Part shown: positions 15,601-24,542 of the stretch, one piece after another
Position numbering within the stretch: the stretch's first letter is position 1
How the letters are laid out: each line of letters opens with the position of its first letter
NCBI GenBank assembly: GCA_020632475.1
Contig: JACKFM010000006.1
Coordinates: 1-64,000 of the forward strand
Direction: 5' to 3'
DNA from: Candidatus Omnitrophota bacterium
Lineage (GTDB): Bacteria > Omnitrophota > Omnitrophia > Omnitrophales > Aquincolibacteriaceae
DNA: 64,000 bases
Program-made: the position numbers and the translations under genes
Notes under the pieces: generated by a model
Told to the model about the DNA's origin: nothing
What the model saw: the letters and a program-made list of their open reading frames with translations, nothing else
Database searches by the model: none

Positions 15601-18600
15601 AACGGGTAGGCTGTCCGGGGAGCTTGAAAAGGCTGCCTGCAGAATCGACGAGCTCATAAAACTTGAGGAATCGCTTAAGCAGGAGATCCGTTTGGCTGAA
15701 GATACCCGGTCGGATCTGGAAAAGCAATTGCAGGAAACAACGGCTGCTATTGCTGCACGGGATGAAGTGTTAACACATGAGCGGCAGCAATTTGAACAAA
15801 GTCTTGAACAAGAGACCCAGAAGTCTTTAAAACTTCAGGAAATTATTGATGAATGGGTGGTTAAGCATGCGAATCTTGAAGCGCAACTTCAGACGGCTTT
15901 CCAAGAGCAGAAACATGCACACGAGCAGCATGAGCAGCTTCAGTCAGCACATGATGCCCTATTGCAACGGCTGGAAAAGGAGCAGGTCAGGATTGAACAA
16001 CTAGAAGCGCATTATATCCAGGCGAATCAAGGCTGGCGCAAAAAGGAAGGGGAATGGGAATCCGAGAAAGCTAAACTCTTTGAAGAGTTGGAAAATACGG
16101 CTGAACAGCTTGACCTGTCTAAGACACAATGTAACGAGACTGAGATCAAGATTCAGCATTTAGAAGAGCGTCTTCGGGAAGAAGAGCAGAGATTTGTGGC
16201 GCTTGAAGGCGAAAAGGCGGCTATTGAACAGGCCCGGCATCATGAGCATGAAAAGTCGCAGTCTCAATTAAGCGGATTAAGCGATGAGCTTGAAACGGCC
16301 CGCGGACAGATTGAGAACCTGAGTGCAAAACTCGGAGAGGCGAATGAAAAGATTCAAAGCCTGGAAGATACCTCACAAACACAAAGAGATGAACAAGAAA
16401 CGCTGCAGAGTCAGTATGATGCCCTGCTTGAGACTCGCCAGAGCTTAGAAGAGCGTCTTCGGGAAGAAGAACAGAGATTTGCGACTTTTGACGCTGAGCA
16501 AAAGAACCTCGGACAGCAGAGGCAAGAGCAATATGAGGTGCTGCAAAAACAATATAAGGATTTAATCGATCAGAGGGATCAACTTCAGTCCCGGATTGAC
16601 CACAGCGATCAAACCCAGGCTGAATTAAAGAACAGACTCAATGATATGGAAGAGCTGTTGCGTGTTGGTCAGGAAGATTGGGACAGTGAACGCGTCATTT
16701 TGGAAACGCAAATAGCAGAAGCACAATCCGAAATTTCCCGTATCCGAGATGAAAAAGAAAGATTGGAACGACTTTTTGGAGATGAACAGCTTAACCGTTC
16801 TCGTATCGAAGAAGGAATGGCGAACCTGGTGTCAGAAAAAGCACAACTCGATCAGACGATTGAGCGCCTGACGGAGAAGGCCTGCCTGCTTGATGCGGTT
16901 CAAAGTGAAAAGCATTCCCTTTGGGAGGAGAATGAAAAACTGCAGGCCCAGAGCAGAGATTTTTGTGAGAAATTAGAGAAGATGCAGGCGGAATATCAAA
17001 CTATTGAACAGTCTTATCAATCTCAGACAACCGCATTTGATGATCTAAAACAACGCTGGGACGCTTTGGCGGAGAGTAAAAAACTTTTGGAAGTTTCTCT
17101 GAACGAGGAAAGAGCCAAAAACGGACAGCTGGTGACAGCCTATACAAATGTTCAACAGGAACACGCGAAGGTACGTACGTTAGTAAAAGATTTTGAACGT
17201 CAGGCCGGTGAATGGAAGGAAAAAGCCGAAACTGCAACCAGGGAGCTTTCTGCTTTGACGGCTCAGTGGGAAGAAAGGGCTGTGACGGTTCAGGAGCAGA
17301 AAGAGAAAATTACGCACTTAGAAGAAATCTATGAGGAACTAACCAGTCGTTTTGCTCATTTGGAAAAAGATTTTGAAGGGGAAAAAGAAGCTCATCATAA
17401 ACTCCAAAAAGTTCATACTCAAATGAGTGCAGCAAAAGAAAAAGTTGAATTAGCACTTGTTAAAGAACAACAAAGCCTTGAAGAGCTCCGTTTGAAAATA
17501 AAAGAGATTGAAGAAAAACAAAACCGTGAGGCAACTGAGAATATAGAGATCCGCACTACACTTGAAAACCGGTTGCAGGAAGCTGAAGAAACAATTGGCG
17601 GGTTGGAGGAAGAACGTAAGAATATTATCGAACGTTCGGATAAATTATCTGAGGCGAAGGCGGAATTGGAGATAGAACTCCATCGTCATGCTCAGGAGCT
17701 TGAAACCTACAGGTCTGAAACCGGCCGCTATGCGGGGGATTTGGAAATGCTTCGCGATCAGCTGGAAACGGAAAAAAGGCATGCGTCTGAAAACCGGGAA
17801 AAATTTGCTGCTGCAGACCAGAATCTTAAAATCGTTCAGCAGCAACTTGACGAAGAACAGACTAAAACAAAAGATCTTCAGACCGCATTGGAAGATGCCT
17901 GTAGCCGGTTGAAAGAGCTCGAAGAAAAATACCGTACTCTGGACCAAAGACAGGAAACAGAACGCCGTGAATTCGAAGAGCGTCTTCAGCGTGAAGTCTC
18001 TGCTCTAGAACATCAATTGAATCAGACAGCGGCCTCGCTGGATGAATGGCAGAAAACGGCCGAGCAGAAAACCGCTGAAGGAACAGAGTTTAAAACCTTA
18101 TGCAAACAACTGGAAAGCGCATTGAAAGCAGAAAAACAGGGCCATCAGCAATTAGACGAGGAATTTGAAAACCTCAAGAAGCTCTGGGGAGATGAGCGTG
18201 ATCAGCTTTGTCAGGACAAAAAATATTCTCAAGAGCATATTATTGAACTGGAAGATACTCTTGCAGGATTAAAACGGCAGGCTGATGAGTCTTCAATCCA
18301 GGCGGCTGAGAATGACCGCTTTAGACAGGAATTAGAAAAGCAGATTTTAGGTTATCAAACACGGTTGAAACAGAGCGCCTCAGAAGTTGAAGCTATACAG
18401 GATCAGCTCGGTCAAATGGACGCTAATCTGGAAAAAGAACGTGGTGAGAGGACTGTTCTCTGTAATCAGTATGAGCATCTGCAGGAGGAGGTTCGCCGGC
18501 TGCATCAAGAACTTGAAGCGCAGACATCCCGTGAATCGGAAAAATCCGGACTCATCGAGAAACTCAAAAAACAGAATGAAGAACTTTTGGCGAAAACGCC

Positions 18601-19855
18601 GGTTTTGCAACGTGAACTTGAACAGCAGATCGCGCAGGCCCAATCCGATTTAGAAAACTGGCAGCATGAAGCTGACACCTTGAATCAGCGTCTGGCGCAG
18701 CTTGAGGGAGTCCGGAAAAATCTTGAACAGCAGTTACAGGATAAACAACACGAGATTGAACAGGGACAGAATTGGCACCAGGAATTAAATCAGCAGATTG
18801 CAGTGACTGAAGCCAGGCTGGAGGAAGAGAAGGCAGAGCATTTGAAGACACGCGGCCGTTATGATGAAGTGCTGCTTGCCAATGAATCTCGCTTTGAAGA
18901 GACCTTGAATAAAGAACGGTCTTTATGGGAAAGTAAGTTTCGAGAGATTAATGAGCAATGCCGTGAACTGGAACAAATGAAAGAGACACTTAATCAAAAG
19001 ACGCTTGAACAGGCCCGTGAAATTGAAGGCTGGCGCATGCAATGCGAAAAGATGAGTTTGCGGATAGAGTCTATGCAGGAGGAGCACGAGCAGGGCAAGC
19101 AGGAACAGGTCAAAGCCTTTACTCCTCTACAAAATAAACTGGATGAAGTCCAGCAGCAGCGTAAGCATTTAGAGGAGGAATACCTTAAATCCAGAAAAAC
19201 CTTTGCCGAAAAACTCCAGCAGTCCCTCCACGAATCTGAGAAATGGAAAAATGCCGCGGAAACGCTTAATCAGCAAGTGAAATCTTTAGAAGATAAAAAG
19301 ACTTCGCTTGAACAGAATCTTTTTGAGTTCGAAAAGGAGAAATCCAGACTGGAATCCGAAATCCAGGAGCATGCACGGCAGTACAAAGAACTAGAAGAGG
19401 ATTTTCATAAAGCCCGGATGGTCTTTCAACGTAAATTTGAAGAATTTGTCGAAGGTGGGCAGAATTCGGAGGATATGCTGCAGACGATACAGGAGCAGAA
19501 CCTTTCGTTTGCCAATGAAAGAAAACGTTTTGAGGAGGCGTTGGCAGCACATAAAGAAACGGAGAAAAACATTGAACAGCGCTATAAGAAAAACCTGGAA
19601 GATTTGACTGAACAGGTTTTTCGCAATCAGCAGGAATTAGGGATGTGGCAAAAAAAATCCAAAGATTTGGCCTCACAATGTAAAGCTCTGACGGAAGATA
19701 GGGATCGTTTGGGGATGGAGCTGCAAAGCCGGATTCAGGAGGCTAAACAGTGGCAAATCCGTTTTCAGGACACCGAGAAGAGGTTTGATCAATTAAAAGC
19801 ATCCCATGACAATTTAGAAAAAATGGTTATCTCCAGGCATCCTAAAGAGCATTAA
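12656..19855 (+). CDS. Giant coiled-coil protein with bL12-CTD-like head (2399 aa)
   Basis: A 2399-residue cytoplasmic protein; no signal peptide or transmembrane helix is seen. The start is GTG 12656 with AGGAA upstream. Residues about 15-115 form a compact head shared with the paralog at 20395-22992, including VKRKCYRAVWPDPP. The head's pattern (EKISSAFSIPFNEASEMV, then an amphipathic helix, then SGAEFFL) resembles the ribosomal bL12 C-terminal fold; this is an inference. From about residue 130 to the end the protein is almost unbroken heptad coiled coil rich in E, Q, K and L with very few prolines. Two near-identical DNA segments 285 bp apart (from 16161 and from 16446) point to internal duplication. 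A filament-forming or scaffold role is plausible but unproven. Confidence 0.85.
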   Translation: MSLLKNKNQESKLPQNWSVVLTGPIRNDLKDQVVEKISSAFSIPFNEASEMVINLPIILLDGLSQPSAVKLKDFLRVSGAEFFLTDDEKVKRKCYRAVWPDPPRISFLPELEELTEETPEGDVPNSGPDKLIRRIQNLEQIKKTLGQSINEKGRELNVWRSKHKDLEDKLNKLQQDFSHQKEQFQKAETENAELSENQNRLEQALKEKEKRIHELTRTLENDEKKHTKEISSHKEALTRLEKNLDHTHVEAEELKLKKEELEQSLRQKAQESAVWEARAQDYQEEIERLKSKSAQSERQSHEDLRSIGLQYERLSVSKKEIETQCANLQSSLQDQTSRYQQLETESLQMKSELHERVRTLETEVENWSGRFQAVSEELAKTSSSYAQEKGLRENLEEIRSVLERERLEIEQAFNRFKEESKAAEQILNQRCQRSDDRIKELENEKTLLLEEGRVKEDSIIQNNQEIAGLRLEAEKLQQQSAELQRQFQEESDLRHKYEKSKNVLAQDKKELETLLQDKNAAFLSLSEKYSELQASGEQLQSVLENTRNALQQKLMDSAHEAASWKAKAEEQGDRFNLLEGLKNKTEEELKEVHGKLESLQNDLRSLETANANLQSQIDVQQVQIKEGSERERQLEETSHTLKALLHQHQESSQKREHLLIEKSGRQDSEIKELAETKERLLDQMDHSQHQLEETRGHLHELSVRFEGVEAEKEKLAEALRGEREALASERSSKEELLSRLNELEQEKDALSRKMTQEAQRCETLQDHLRQLETEREQVREAGRQREQELEGEAGQLKAQIHEMLGQIERLNEVRDELERLSGEKMRELEENTSARQNLESQLAETLKNLQEETGRVRDLQMTVEALRGEVSEKQSAHDDLVGRLSDDLTESRENTSRLSEELEYIRNKYEEDRKSFEELDHEFRDVHAAKKVLDGVIKDQKETIEALTSKQSEDVQRWAEEKNNLLQDQEALRESYDQVRMETGRLSGELEKAACRIDELIKLEESLKQEIRLAEDTRSDLEKQLQETTAAIAARDEVLTHERQQFEQSLEQETQKSLKLQEIIDEWVVKHANLEAQLQTAFQEQKHAHEQHEQLQSAHDALLQRLEKEQVRIEQLEAHYIQANQGWRKKEGEWESEKAKLFEELENTAEQLDLSKTQCNETEIKIQHLEERLREEEQRFVALEGEKAAIEQARHHEHEKSQSQLSGLSDELETARGQIENLSAKLGEANEKIQSLEDTSQTQRDEQETLQSQYDALLETRQSLEERLREEEQRFATFDAEQKNLGQQRQEQYEVLQKQYKDLIDQRDQLQSRIDHSDQTQAELKNRLNDMEELLRVGQEDWDSERVILETQIAEAQSEISRIRDEKERLERLFGDEQLNRSRIEEGMANLVSEKAQLDQTIERLTEKACLLDAVQSEKHSLWEENEKLQAQSRDFCEKLEKMQAEYQTIEQSYQSQTTAFDDLKQRWDALAESKKLLEVSLNEERAKNGQLVTAYTNVQQEHAKVRTLVKDFERQAGEWKEKAETATRELSALTAQWEERAVTVQEQKEKITHLEEIYEELTSRFAHLEKDFEGEKEAHHKLQKVHTQMSAAKEKVELALVKEQQSLEELRLKIKEIEEKQNREATENIEIRTTLENRLQEAEETIGGLEEERKNIIERSDKLSEAKAELEIELHRHAQELETYRSETGRYAGDLEMLRDQLETEKRHASENREKFAAADQNLKIVQQQLDEEQTKTKDLQTALEDACSRLKELEEKYRTLDQRQETERREFEERLQREVSALEHQLNQTAASLDEWQKTAEQKTAEGTEFKTLCKQLESALKAEKQGHQQLDEEFENLKKLWGDERDQLCQDKKYSQEHIIELEDTLAGLKRQADESSIQAAENDRFRQELEKQILGYQTRLKQSASEVEAIQDQLGQMDANLEKERGERTVLCNQYEHLQEEVRRLHQELEAQTSRESEKSGLIEKLKKQNEELLAKTPVLQRELEQQIAQAQSDLENWQHEADTLNQRLAQLEGVRKNLEQQLQDKQHEIEQGQNWHQELNQQIAVTEARLEEEKAEHLKTRGRYDEVLLANESRFEETLNKERSLWESKFREINEQCRELEQMKETLNQKTLEQAREIEGWRMQCEKMSLRIESMQEEHEQGKQEQVKAFTPLQNKLDEVQQQRKHLEEEYLKSRKTFAEKLQQSLHESEKWKNAAETLNQQVKSLEDKKTSLEQNLFEFEKEKSRLESEIQEHARQYKELEEDFHKARMVFQRKFEEFVEGGQNSEDMLQTIQEQNLSFANERKRFEEALAAHKETEKNIEQRYKKNLEDLTEQVFRNQQELGMWQKKSKDLASQCKALTEDRDRLGMELQSRIQEAKQWQIRFQDTEKRFDQLKASHDNLEKMVISRHPKEH

Positions 19856-19920
19856 ATAACCATTCTTTTTTGATTTAAGCCGATTCATTTTCAGCCGTGG
19901 GATTTTCTTCGGGGGTTTTC

Positions 19921-19948
19921 TTGACGCTTAGATTCTACAGGTTATAAT
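19921..19948 (+). promoter_or_regulatory. Sigma70-like promoter
   Basis: TTGACG (19921-19926) and a perfect TATAAT (19943-19948) are 16 bp apart, in the 171-nt spacer between the giant coiled-coil gene and the small membrane protein gene. It would give the second coiled-coil gene its own transcript. Confidence 0.65.
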
Positions 19949-20026
19949 AATTAGATCCTGCTTAAATTCTGGTGTTGCAAGAGAAAAGGCCAGAACCATC
20001 TGCGTTCATTAAATTAGGAGTTAGTC

Positions 20027-20374
20027 ATGTTATCCGATAATCAGAATCCGGAAGCGGCATCCGATGATTTGCAAATTAGAGATGGTAAGTTTTTTGCTGC
20101 AATTGGTTATCTTTTTATCTTATGTTTTGTTCCGTTGATCCTTAAAAAAGATAACAAGTTTGCACAGTTTCACGGAAAACAGGCCCTGGTGCTTTTTATT
20201 CTGGAAATCGCCGCATGTATTTTAAAAGCGGTACCCGCCGTGGGTGATTTGGTTTTTACGGCATCATTTGTTGTTTTTGGAATTCTGTCGATTGTAGGAA
20301 TTATGAAAGTATTGATGGGCGAATATTGGGAAGTTCCGGTTGTCTCAGAAATCGCCGAACGCATTAGTTTTTAA
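20027..20374 (+). CDS. DUF4870/Tic20-like membrane protein
   Basis: A 115-residue membrane protein with about three hydrophobic helices (residues 24-42, 54-72, 76-100). The segment FAQFHGKQALVLFI between helices 1 and 2, and GEYWEVPVV near the end, match the DUF4870/Tic20-like family (HxKQ motif). RBS AGGAG lies before the ATG. It sits between the two paralogous coiled-coil genes, 20 nt before the second. A role in anchoring that protein at the membrane is speculative. Confidence 0.75.
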   Translation: MLSDNQNPEAASDDLQIRDGKFFAAIGYLFILCFVPLILKKDNKFAQFHGKQALVLFILEIAACILKAVPAVGDLVFTASFVVFGILSIVGIMKVLMGEYWEVPVVSEIAERISF

Positions 20375-20394
20375 CGCTATTTCAAGGGAATATT

Positions 20395-22992
20395 ATGCTG
20401 TTAGGAAATAAAAAAAATAATAATAAAGAAAAAGAGCAGAACTGGTGTCTGATCCTTAATCCGATTGCCAGTGCCATTGACCGCCAAAAAATATCCCGTA
20501 AAATTTCGGCAACCTTTTCTCTTTCTCCTGATGAAGCTTTGGATTTGGTGAGTAATACGCCGATTATCCTTCTGGATAATCTAACCCGCTCGATTGCCTC
20601 AATGGCTAAAGATTATTTTAGCATTGCCAATGCAGAGATTTTTTTGACCAATGATGTTTATGTGAAACGCAAATGTTACCGGGCCGTCTGGCCGGAACCC
20701 CCCAATCTTTCCTTTCTCAACAGTCAACCGCAGATTGAACAAACAGAATCTCTGGTCGAGATCCAAGAAGATCGCATGCTTGAACCTGAGGAGGCTCTTC
20801 ATGAAATTCGTTCAATGCGTGATGAGTCTATCCTAAAAGACCATGAGGAAGAGATTCAAGCAATGCCGACTCCAATGGATCATTCTGCAGGGGTGGCAAA
20901 ACAGGAGCGTAAACAGCTTGAAAAGGAGATCCAGCATTGGCAGAACAAGAATGAAAAACAACGTCTTGAGATTGAGGAGCTTAAAGACCGTCTTCACGAT
21001 CTTGAGGTGACTTCGGACGAGAAAGTCTCGGTTGAGGTGTTAGCTGAGAGGAATGCTCAGCTTCAACGTCAAAAGGATTTATTAAATAACGCTGAACAGC
21101 GCTATGCCGGATTGCAAGAAGAATACCGCCAGGCGAGGACTCTTCTAGAAGATAAGATAAAATTAATCAGTCAGGAACTGAATGCCTGGAAAACTAAAGC
21201 GGAAGAGACCGAGGGCCAGAGTAAGACCTTAAGTGATGACAAGTCAGTGCTTAAAGGACGGATTGATCAGCTGACAAAAGAACTGGAAACCCTGTTGGAG
21301 GATAATCGTAAGCTCATTACGGACAAAAAGTCATTGGAAACAAATCAGCAGAATGCGACCTCTTCTCATAAGCAGACATTACAGAAGCACTCGGAGCTTG
21401 AGGCGTCGAAAAAACAGTTAATCGACGAGTTGCAGCAATTACGTAACCGGCATGAAGATCTGGAAAAAGAAATTGTTAAGGCCGATAGACGGATTTTTGA
21501 GCTTGAAGAAACGAACCGTGATTTGGATAAAAACAACCGAGAGCTTCAATCTAAACTTGAACAGGATGCCGTAGAGCGGGAAGAACTTTCCTTGGAGATC
21601 TCAGGGATAGAAAAACGCTTGAGGGATGAACGGGAAAAACAGAGTACCTCGACGATGGACTGGCAGGCTCAGTTAAATAAAGTTCAGAGTGAGGCGGAGC
21701 GTGCCAAGAGCATCATTAAAGAATTGAAAAATGAAAAAGCGATTTATGAAAGAGAAATTGCCGAGTACCGTGAGGAGATTACGGGCTTAAGGCGCAAGGA
21801 TGAAGAAACCAGAACGCTTTTGGGGCAAGCCAAAATTGATCATGATGCGTTCATTTCCCAGTATGAAAAAGAGGTCGAAAAACTTAAAGGCCAGCAATCC
21901 CGGGATGCCCAACTTATTGACAAGTTAAATGCGAATCTAGAGGAAGCCGAAGCTATTGTTGCTGAAGAAAAATCGCTTCAGGAACAATCTCGCACTGAAA
22001 CCGCTGAGAAGGAAAGAGCTCTTCGCTACAAGCTGGAGGAGGCTTTGAAGGAAAGCCAGACTTGGCGCACTACATCCGAGGATTGGGCAGCACGTTTTAA
22101 ACAGATTGATGAGGAAAGGAATGTTTTAGAAGATCTTCGCCAGAGTCTTGAGAGTTCTGTTGATGAGTATCAGGCACAAATGACAAAATTGAAAAGCGAG
22201 TACGAAAAGACGAAAGATCAGATAAAAGAGGAGGCGATTTTACGGGCCCAGGCCGAGAAACGTAGCGAAGAACTTGAACGAAAGTATTATTCTTTACATA
22301 AAAGCCTCAAGGATCAGGAGGATCAGCTTTCGGTTTTGAAGGAACAATACCAAGGTGATCTTGAAAAGTTCAGCCGTGAGAATGAGTTGTTGAAAGAAAA
22401 ACTAGGACATGCTGAGGCATTGCTGAATGAAACTTCCGAAAAAATGGAAGTTCTCGAAAAGAGCCGGCTCAGACTGGTCAAGGAGTTGGAAGAGCGTGGG
22501 CAGGAAGCGGATGAATTGAAACTTCGGATTAAGGATCTTGAATATGAGGCCAAGGAAAATCGCAATGCCCGTGATGATGCGGAAAGAAAAATGAGCGCCT
22601 ATCTTGAAAAAATCGAAGAAAATGATCGCGAAACCGATCACTTGCGCCGTCAGGTCAGAGACCTGCATGCGCAACTGGAACAACGTGATGTGATTCAGAA
22701 GAGAACCCAGCTGGCGGCTCAATTGACACAGAAGGAAGAATCACTTAAATCGCTTGTCAAAGATCAGGAAAATATTGAACAGCAGATTCGTGATTTGGAA
22801 GAGCGTATGCGAAAAACGCTTATGGATCAGGAATCTCTTGAAAAGGAAATTATCGAAGGAAAACAGGCTCAGCGTCATTATTTAGAGCAGGCTAAAAAAG
22901 AAAAAAGCAAGCCGGCGCGATTTGAGAGTCTTCATAAAAAAGCCCATGCCGCACCGCCGGAAAACAATCCCGCACAAAATTCTGAATTATAA
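20395..22992 (+). CDS. Coiled-coil protein, paralog of the giant one (865 aa)
   Basis: 865 residues with the same head as the 2399-residue protein (about residues 12-115). Shared features are NWCLILNP, the TPIILLDNL strand, NAEIFLTNDVYVKRKCYR and AVWPEPPNLSFL. A short linker with acidic motifs follows, then coiled coil from about 165 to 840 and a basic, proline-containing tail (KSKPARFESLHKKAHAAPPEN). There is no signal peptide or transmembrane helix. The shared head plus a tail of very different length suggests two components of one structure. The bifunctional-nuclease gene starts 5 nt after its stop, so the two are co-transcribed. Confidence 0.82.
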   Translation: MLLGNKKNNNKEKEQNWCLILNPIASAIDRQKISRKISATFSLSPDEALDLVSNTPIILLDNLTRSIASMAKDYFSIANAEIFLTNDVYVKRKCYRAVWPEPPNLSFLNSQPQIEQTESLVEIQEDRMLEPEEALHEIRSMRDESILKDHEEEIQAMPTPMDHSAGVAKQERKQLEKEIQHWQNKNEKQRLEIEELKDRLHDLEVTSDEKVSVEVLAERNAQLQRQKDLLNNAEQRYAGLQEEYRQARTLLEDKIKLISQELNAWKTKAEETEGQSKTLSDDKSVLKGRIDQLTKELETLLEDNRKLITDKKSLETNQQNATSSHKQTLQKHSELEASKKQLIDELQQLRNRHEDLEKEIVKADRRIFELEETNRDLDKNNRELQSKLEQDAVEREELSLEISGIEKRLRDEREKQSTSTMDWQAQLNKVQSEAERAKSIIKELKNEKAIYEREIAEYREEITGLRRKDEETRTLLGQAKIDHDAFISQYEKEVEKLKGQQSRDAQLIDKLNANLEEAEAIVAEEKSLQEQSRTETAEKERALRYKLEEALKESQTWRTTSEDWAARFKQIDEERNVLEDLRQSLESSVDEYQAQMTKLKSEYEKTKDQIKEEAILRAQAEKRSEELERKYYSLHKSLKDQEDQLSVLKEQYQGDLEKFSRENELLKEKLGHAEALLNETSEKMEVLEKSRLRLVKELEERGQEADELKLRIKDLEYEAKENRNARDDAERKMSAYLEKIEENDRETDHLRRQVRDLHAQLEQRDVIQKRTQLAAQLTQKEESLKSLVKDQENIEQQIRDLEERMRKTLMDQESLEKEIIEGKQAQRHYLEQAKKEKSKPARFESLHKKAHAAPPENNPAQNSEL

Positions 22993-22997
22993 TCTTC

Positions 22998-23402
22998 ATG
23001 ATTGAATTAATACTCAATAAAATTAAAGTCGATGAGACGCGGAATGAAAACATGATCATTTTTCGCGAGAAGGAAGGTACTCGGTTTCTACCCGTTGTGA
23101 TCGGGGTTTCGGAATTGAACGCGATTAAGCTTAAGTTAAGCGGAGTTGAACCGCCGAGGCCTTTGACTCATGATCTTCTTCTAACGACCATCGGTCAATT
23201 AGGGGCAAAGCTCGAAAGCGTTGTCATTGATCGTTTAGAGAGTAATACGTTTTACGCAAAACTGAATATCCGTCGTGATGAACACTCCTCGCTAACGATT
23301 GATGCACGCCCCTCAGACAGTGTGGCCTTGGCCCTTCGGGCGGAGGCTCCTATCTATGTCTCCGAGGAAGTGATCGGCCAGGCAGGGGTAACCCAGATAT
23401 AA
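22998..23402 (+). CDS. Bifunctional nuclease (BFN/DUF151) family protein
   Basis: A 134-residue protein of the DUF151 family. It has the typical opening MIELILNKIKVD, the middle segment FLPVVIGVSELNAIKLKLSG and the conserved RPSDSVALALRAEAPIYVSEEV. Family members in plants have DNase/RNase activity; in bacteria they are widespread and largely uncharacterised. It is placed directly after the second coiled-coil gene. Length is slightly shorter than average but complete. Confidence 0.9.
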   Translation: MIELILNKIKVDETRNENMIIFREKEGTRFLPVVIGVSELNAIKLKLSGVEPPRPLTHDLLLTTIGQLGAKLESVVIDRLESNTFYAKLNIRRDEHSSLTIDARPSDSVALALRAEAPIYVSEEVIGQAGVTQI

Positions 23403-23454
23403 CCCTTCCAATTTCTTCCGCATTTCTCTATGGACTTACTTTTACACGATCATT

Positions 23455-23479
23455 GAAAGGAGTGTCCTTTCTGATTTTA
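23455..23479 (+). terminator. Possible weak terminator after the BFN gene
   Basis: GAAAGGA-GTG-TCCTTTC is a perfect 7-bp stem with a 3-nt loop (23455-23471), followed by TGATTTTAA. The T tract is short, so termination is uncertain. Just downstream GCCCCT/AGGGGC forms a second small stem. Confidence 0.4.
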
Positions 23480-23624
23480 ATGAGTGATTCCTGTAGTGCT
23501 GCCTGCCCCTTAAATCAAAATTCAGGGGCGGTATTAGTGATTGCATTAAGCGGAAAACCTGAGTAGAATCAGTTTTGATTTTCGCTAAAAGTTTTTTTGT
23601 AATTTAAATTCAGGAGTTTTGAAC

Positions 23625-24542
23625 ATGCAAAAAGTTGATGTCGTTATTATTGGCGGCGGAGGGGCCGGTTTAACCGCTGCACTGTATACTTCCCGGGCTA
23701 AACTCAGTACAATCCTTTTTGAGAAATTAACACCGGGAGGACAAATTGCGTTGACGGATCTCGTTGAAAATTATCCCGGATTTCCCGAAGGAATTATGGG
23801 GCCTGAAATATCCATGAAAATGGAGGAGCAGGCTAAAAAATACGGAACTCAGATTATGTATAAGCAGGTCACCGAGATACTCAAAACCCAGAGTGGTTTT
23901 GAAGTTAAGACATCGGATGAGACCTATCAGAGTCAAACGATTATCCTGGCGACAGGAGCCTCCTTTCGAATGCTGAACATCCCTGGTGAGAAGGAGCTGA
24001 CGGGAAAAGGTGTTTCCTACTGTGCGACCTGTGACGGAGCCTTTTTTAAAGGTAAGGAAATTGTGGTGGTCGGGGGCGGGGACTCCGCACTGCAGGAAGG
24101 TTTGTTTCTGACCCGTTTTGCCACCAAAGTTACGATTATCCATCGTCGAGATCAACTCCGGGCGAGTGCTATTTTACAAGAAAGGGCCAAGTCCAACTCT
24201 AAAATTGAATTTATCTGGGATACGGTTATTGAAAAAATCAACGGTGCCCAAAAAGTAGAAGGGGTTACACTCAAAAATGTCAAAACGGGTGAAACAAAAG
24301 AATTTGTGACCGACGGGATTTTTATTTTTATCGGACATGACCCCAATTCTTCTTTTTTGAAGGGATTTGTGGAAACCGACGAAAAGGGATATGTTCTCAC
24401 AAACAATTCGGTTAAAACGTCTGTTCCCGGTGTCTTTGCTGCCGGAGAGATCCGGTTGGGAGCGACAAAGCAATTGGTGGCAGCTTGCGGGGAAGGTTGT
24501 GAGGCTGCACTGGCTGCTCAGGAATTTATTGATCACGCATGA
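23625..24542 (+). CDS. trxB: Thioredoxin reductase
   Basis: A 305-residue low-molecular-weight thioredoxin reductase that reduces thioredoxin with NADPH through FAD. Seen are the FAD-binding GGGGAGLTAALYTSRA, the redox-active C133-A-T-C136 in SYCATCDGAFF, the NADPH-binding GGGDSALQEG with downstream HRRDQLRAS, and the C-terminal FAAGEIR where GD is usual in GVFAAGD (here GE). ATG 23625 has AGGAG 8 nt upstream; the in-frame TTG at 23619 is less likely. The TlpA-like gene overlaps its end by 4 nt, which fits a shared redox role. Confidence 0.95.
   Translation: MQKVDVVIIGGGGAGLTAALYTSRAKLSTILFEKLTPGGQIALTDLVENYPGFPEGIMGPEISMKMEEQAKKYGTQIMYKQVTEILKTQSGFEVKTSDETYQSQTIILATGASFRMLNIPGEKELTGKGVSYCATCDGAFFKGKEIVVVGGGDSALQEGLFLTRFATKVTIIHRRDQLRASAILQERAKSNSKIEFIWDTVIEKINGAQKVEGVTLKNVKTGETKEFVTDGIFIFIGHDPNSSFLKGFVETDEKGYVLTNNSVKTSVPGVFAAGEIRLGATKQLVAACGEGCEAALAAQEFIDHA

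Noticed and set aside
13031..19676. Antisense ORFs within the giant coiled-coil gene
   Set aside because: Long open antisense frames are expected from the biased E/K/Q/L codons; none has an RBS or family motif.
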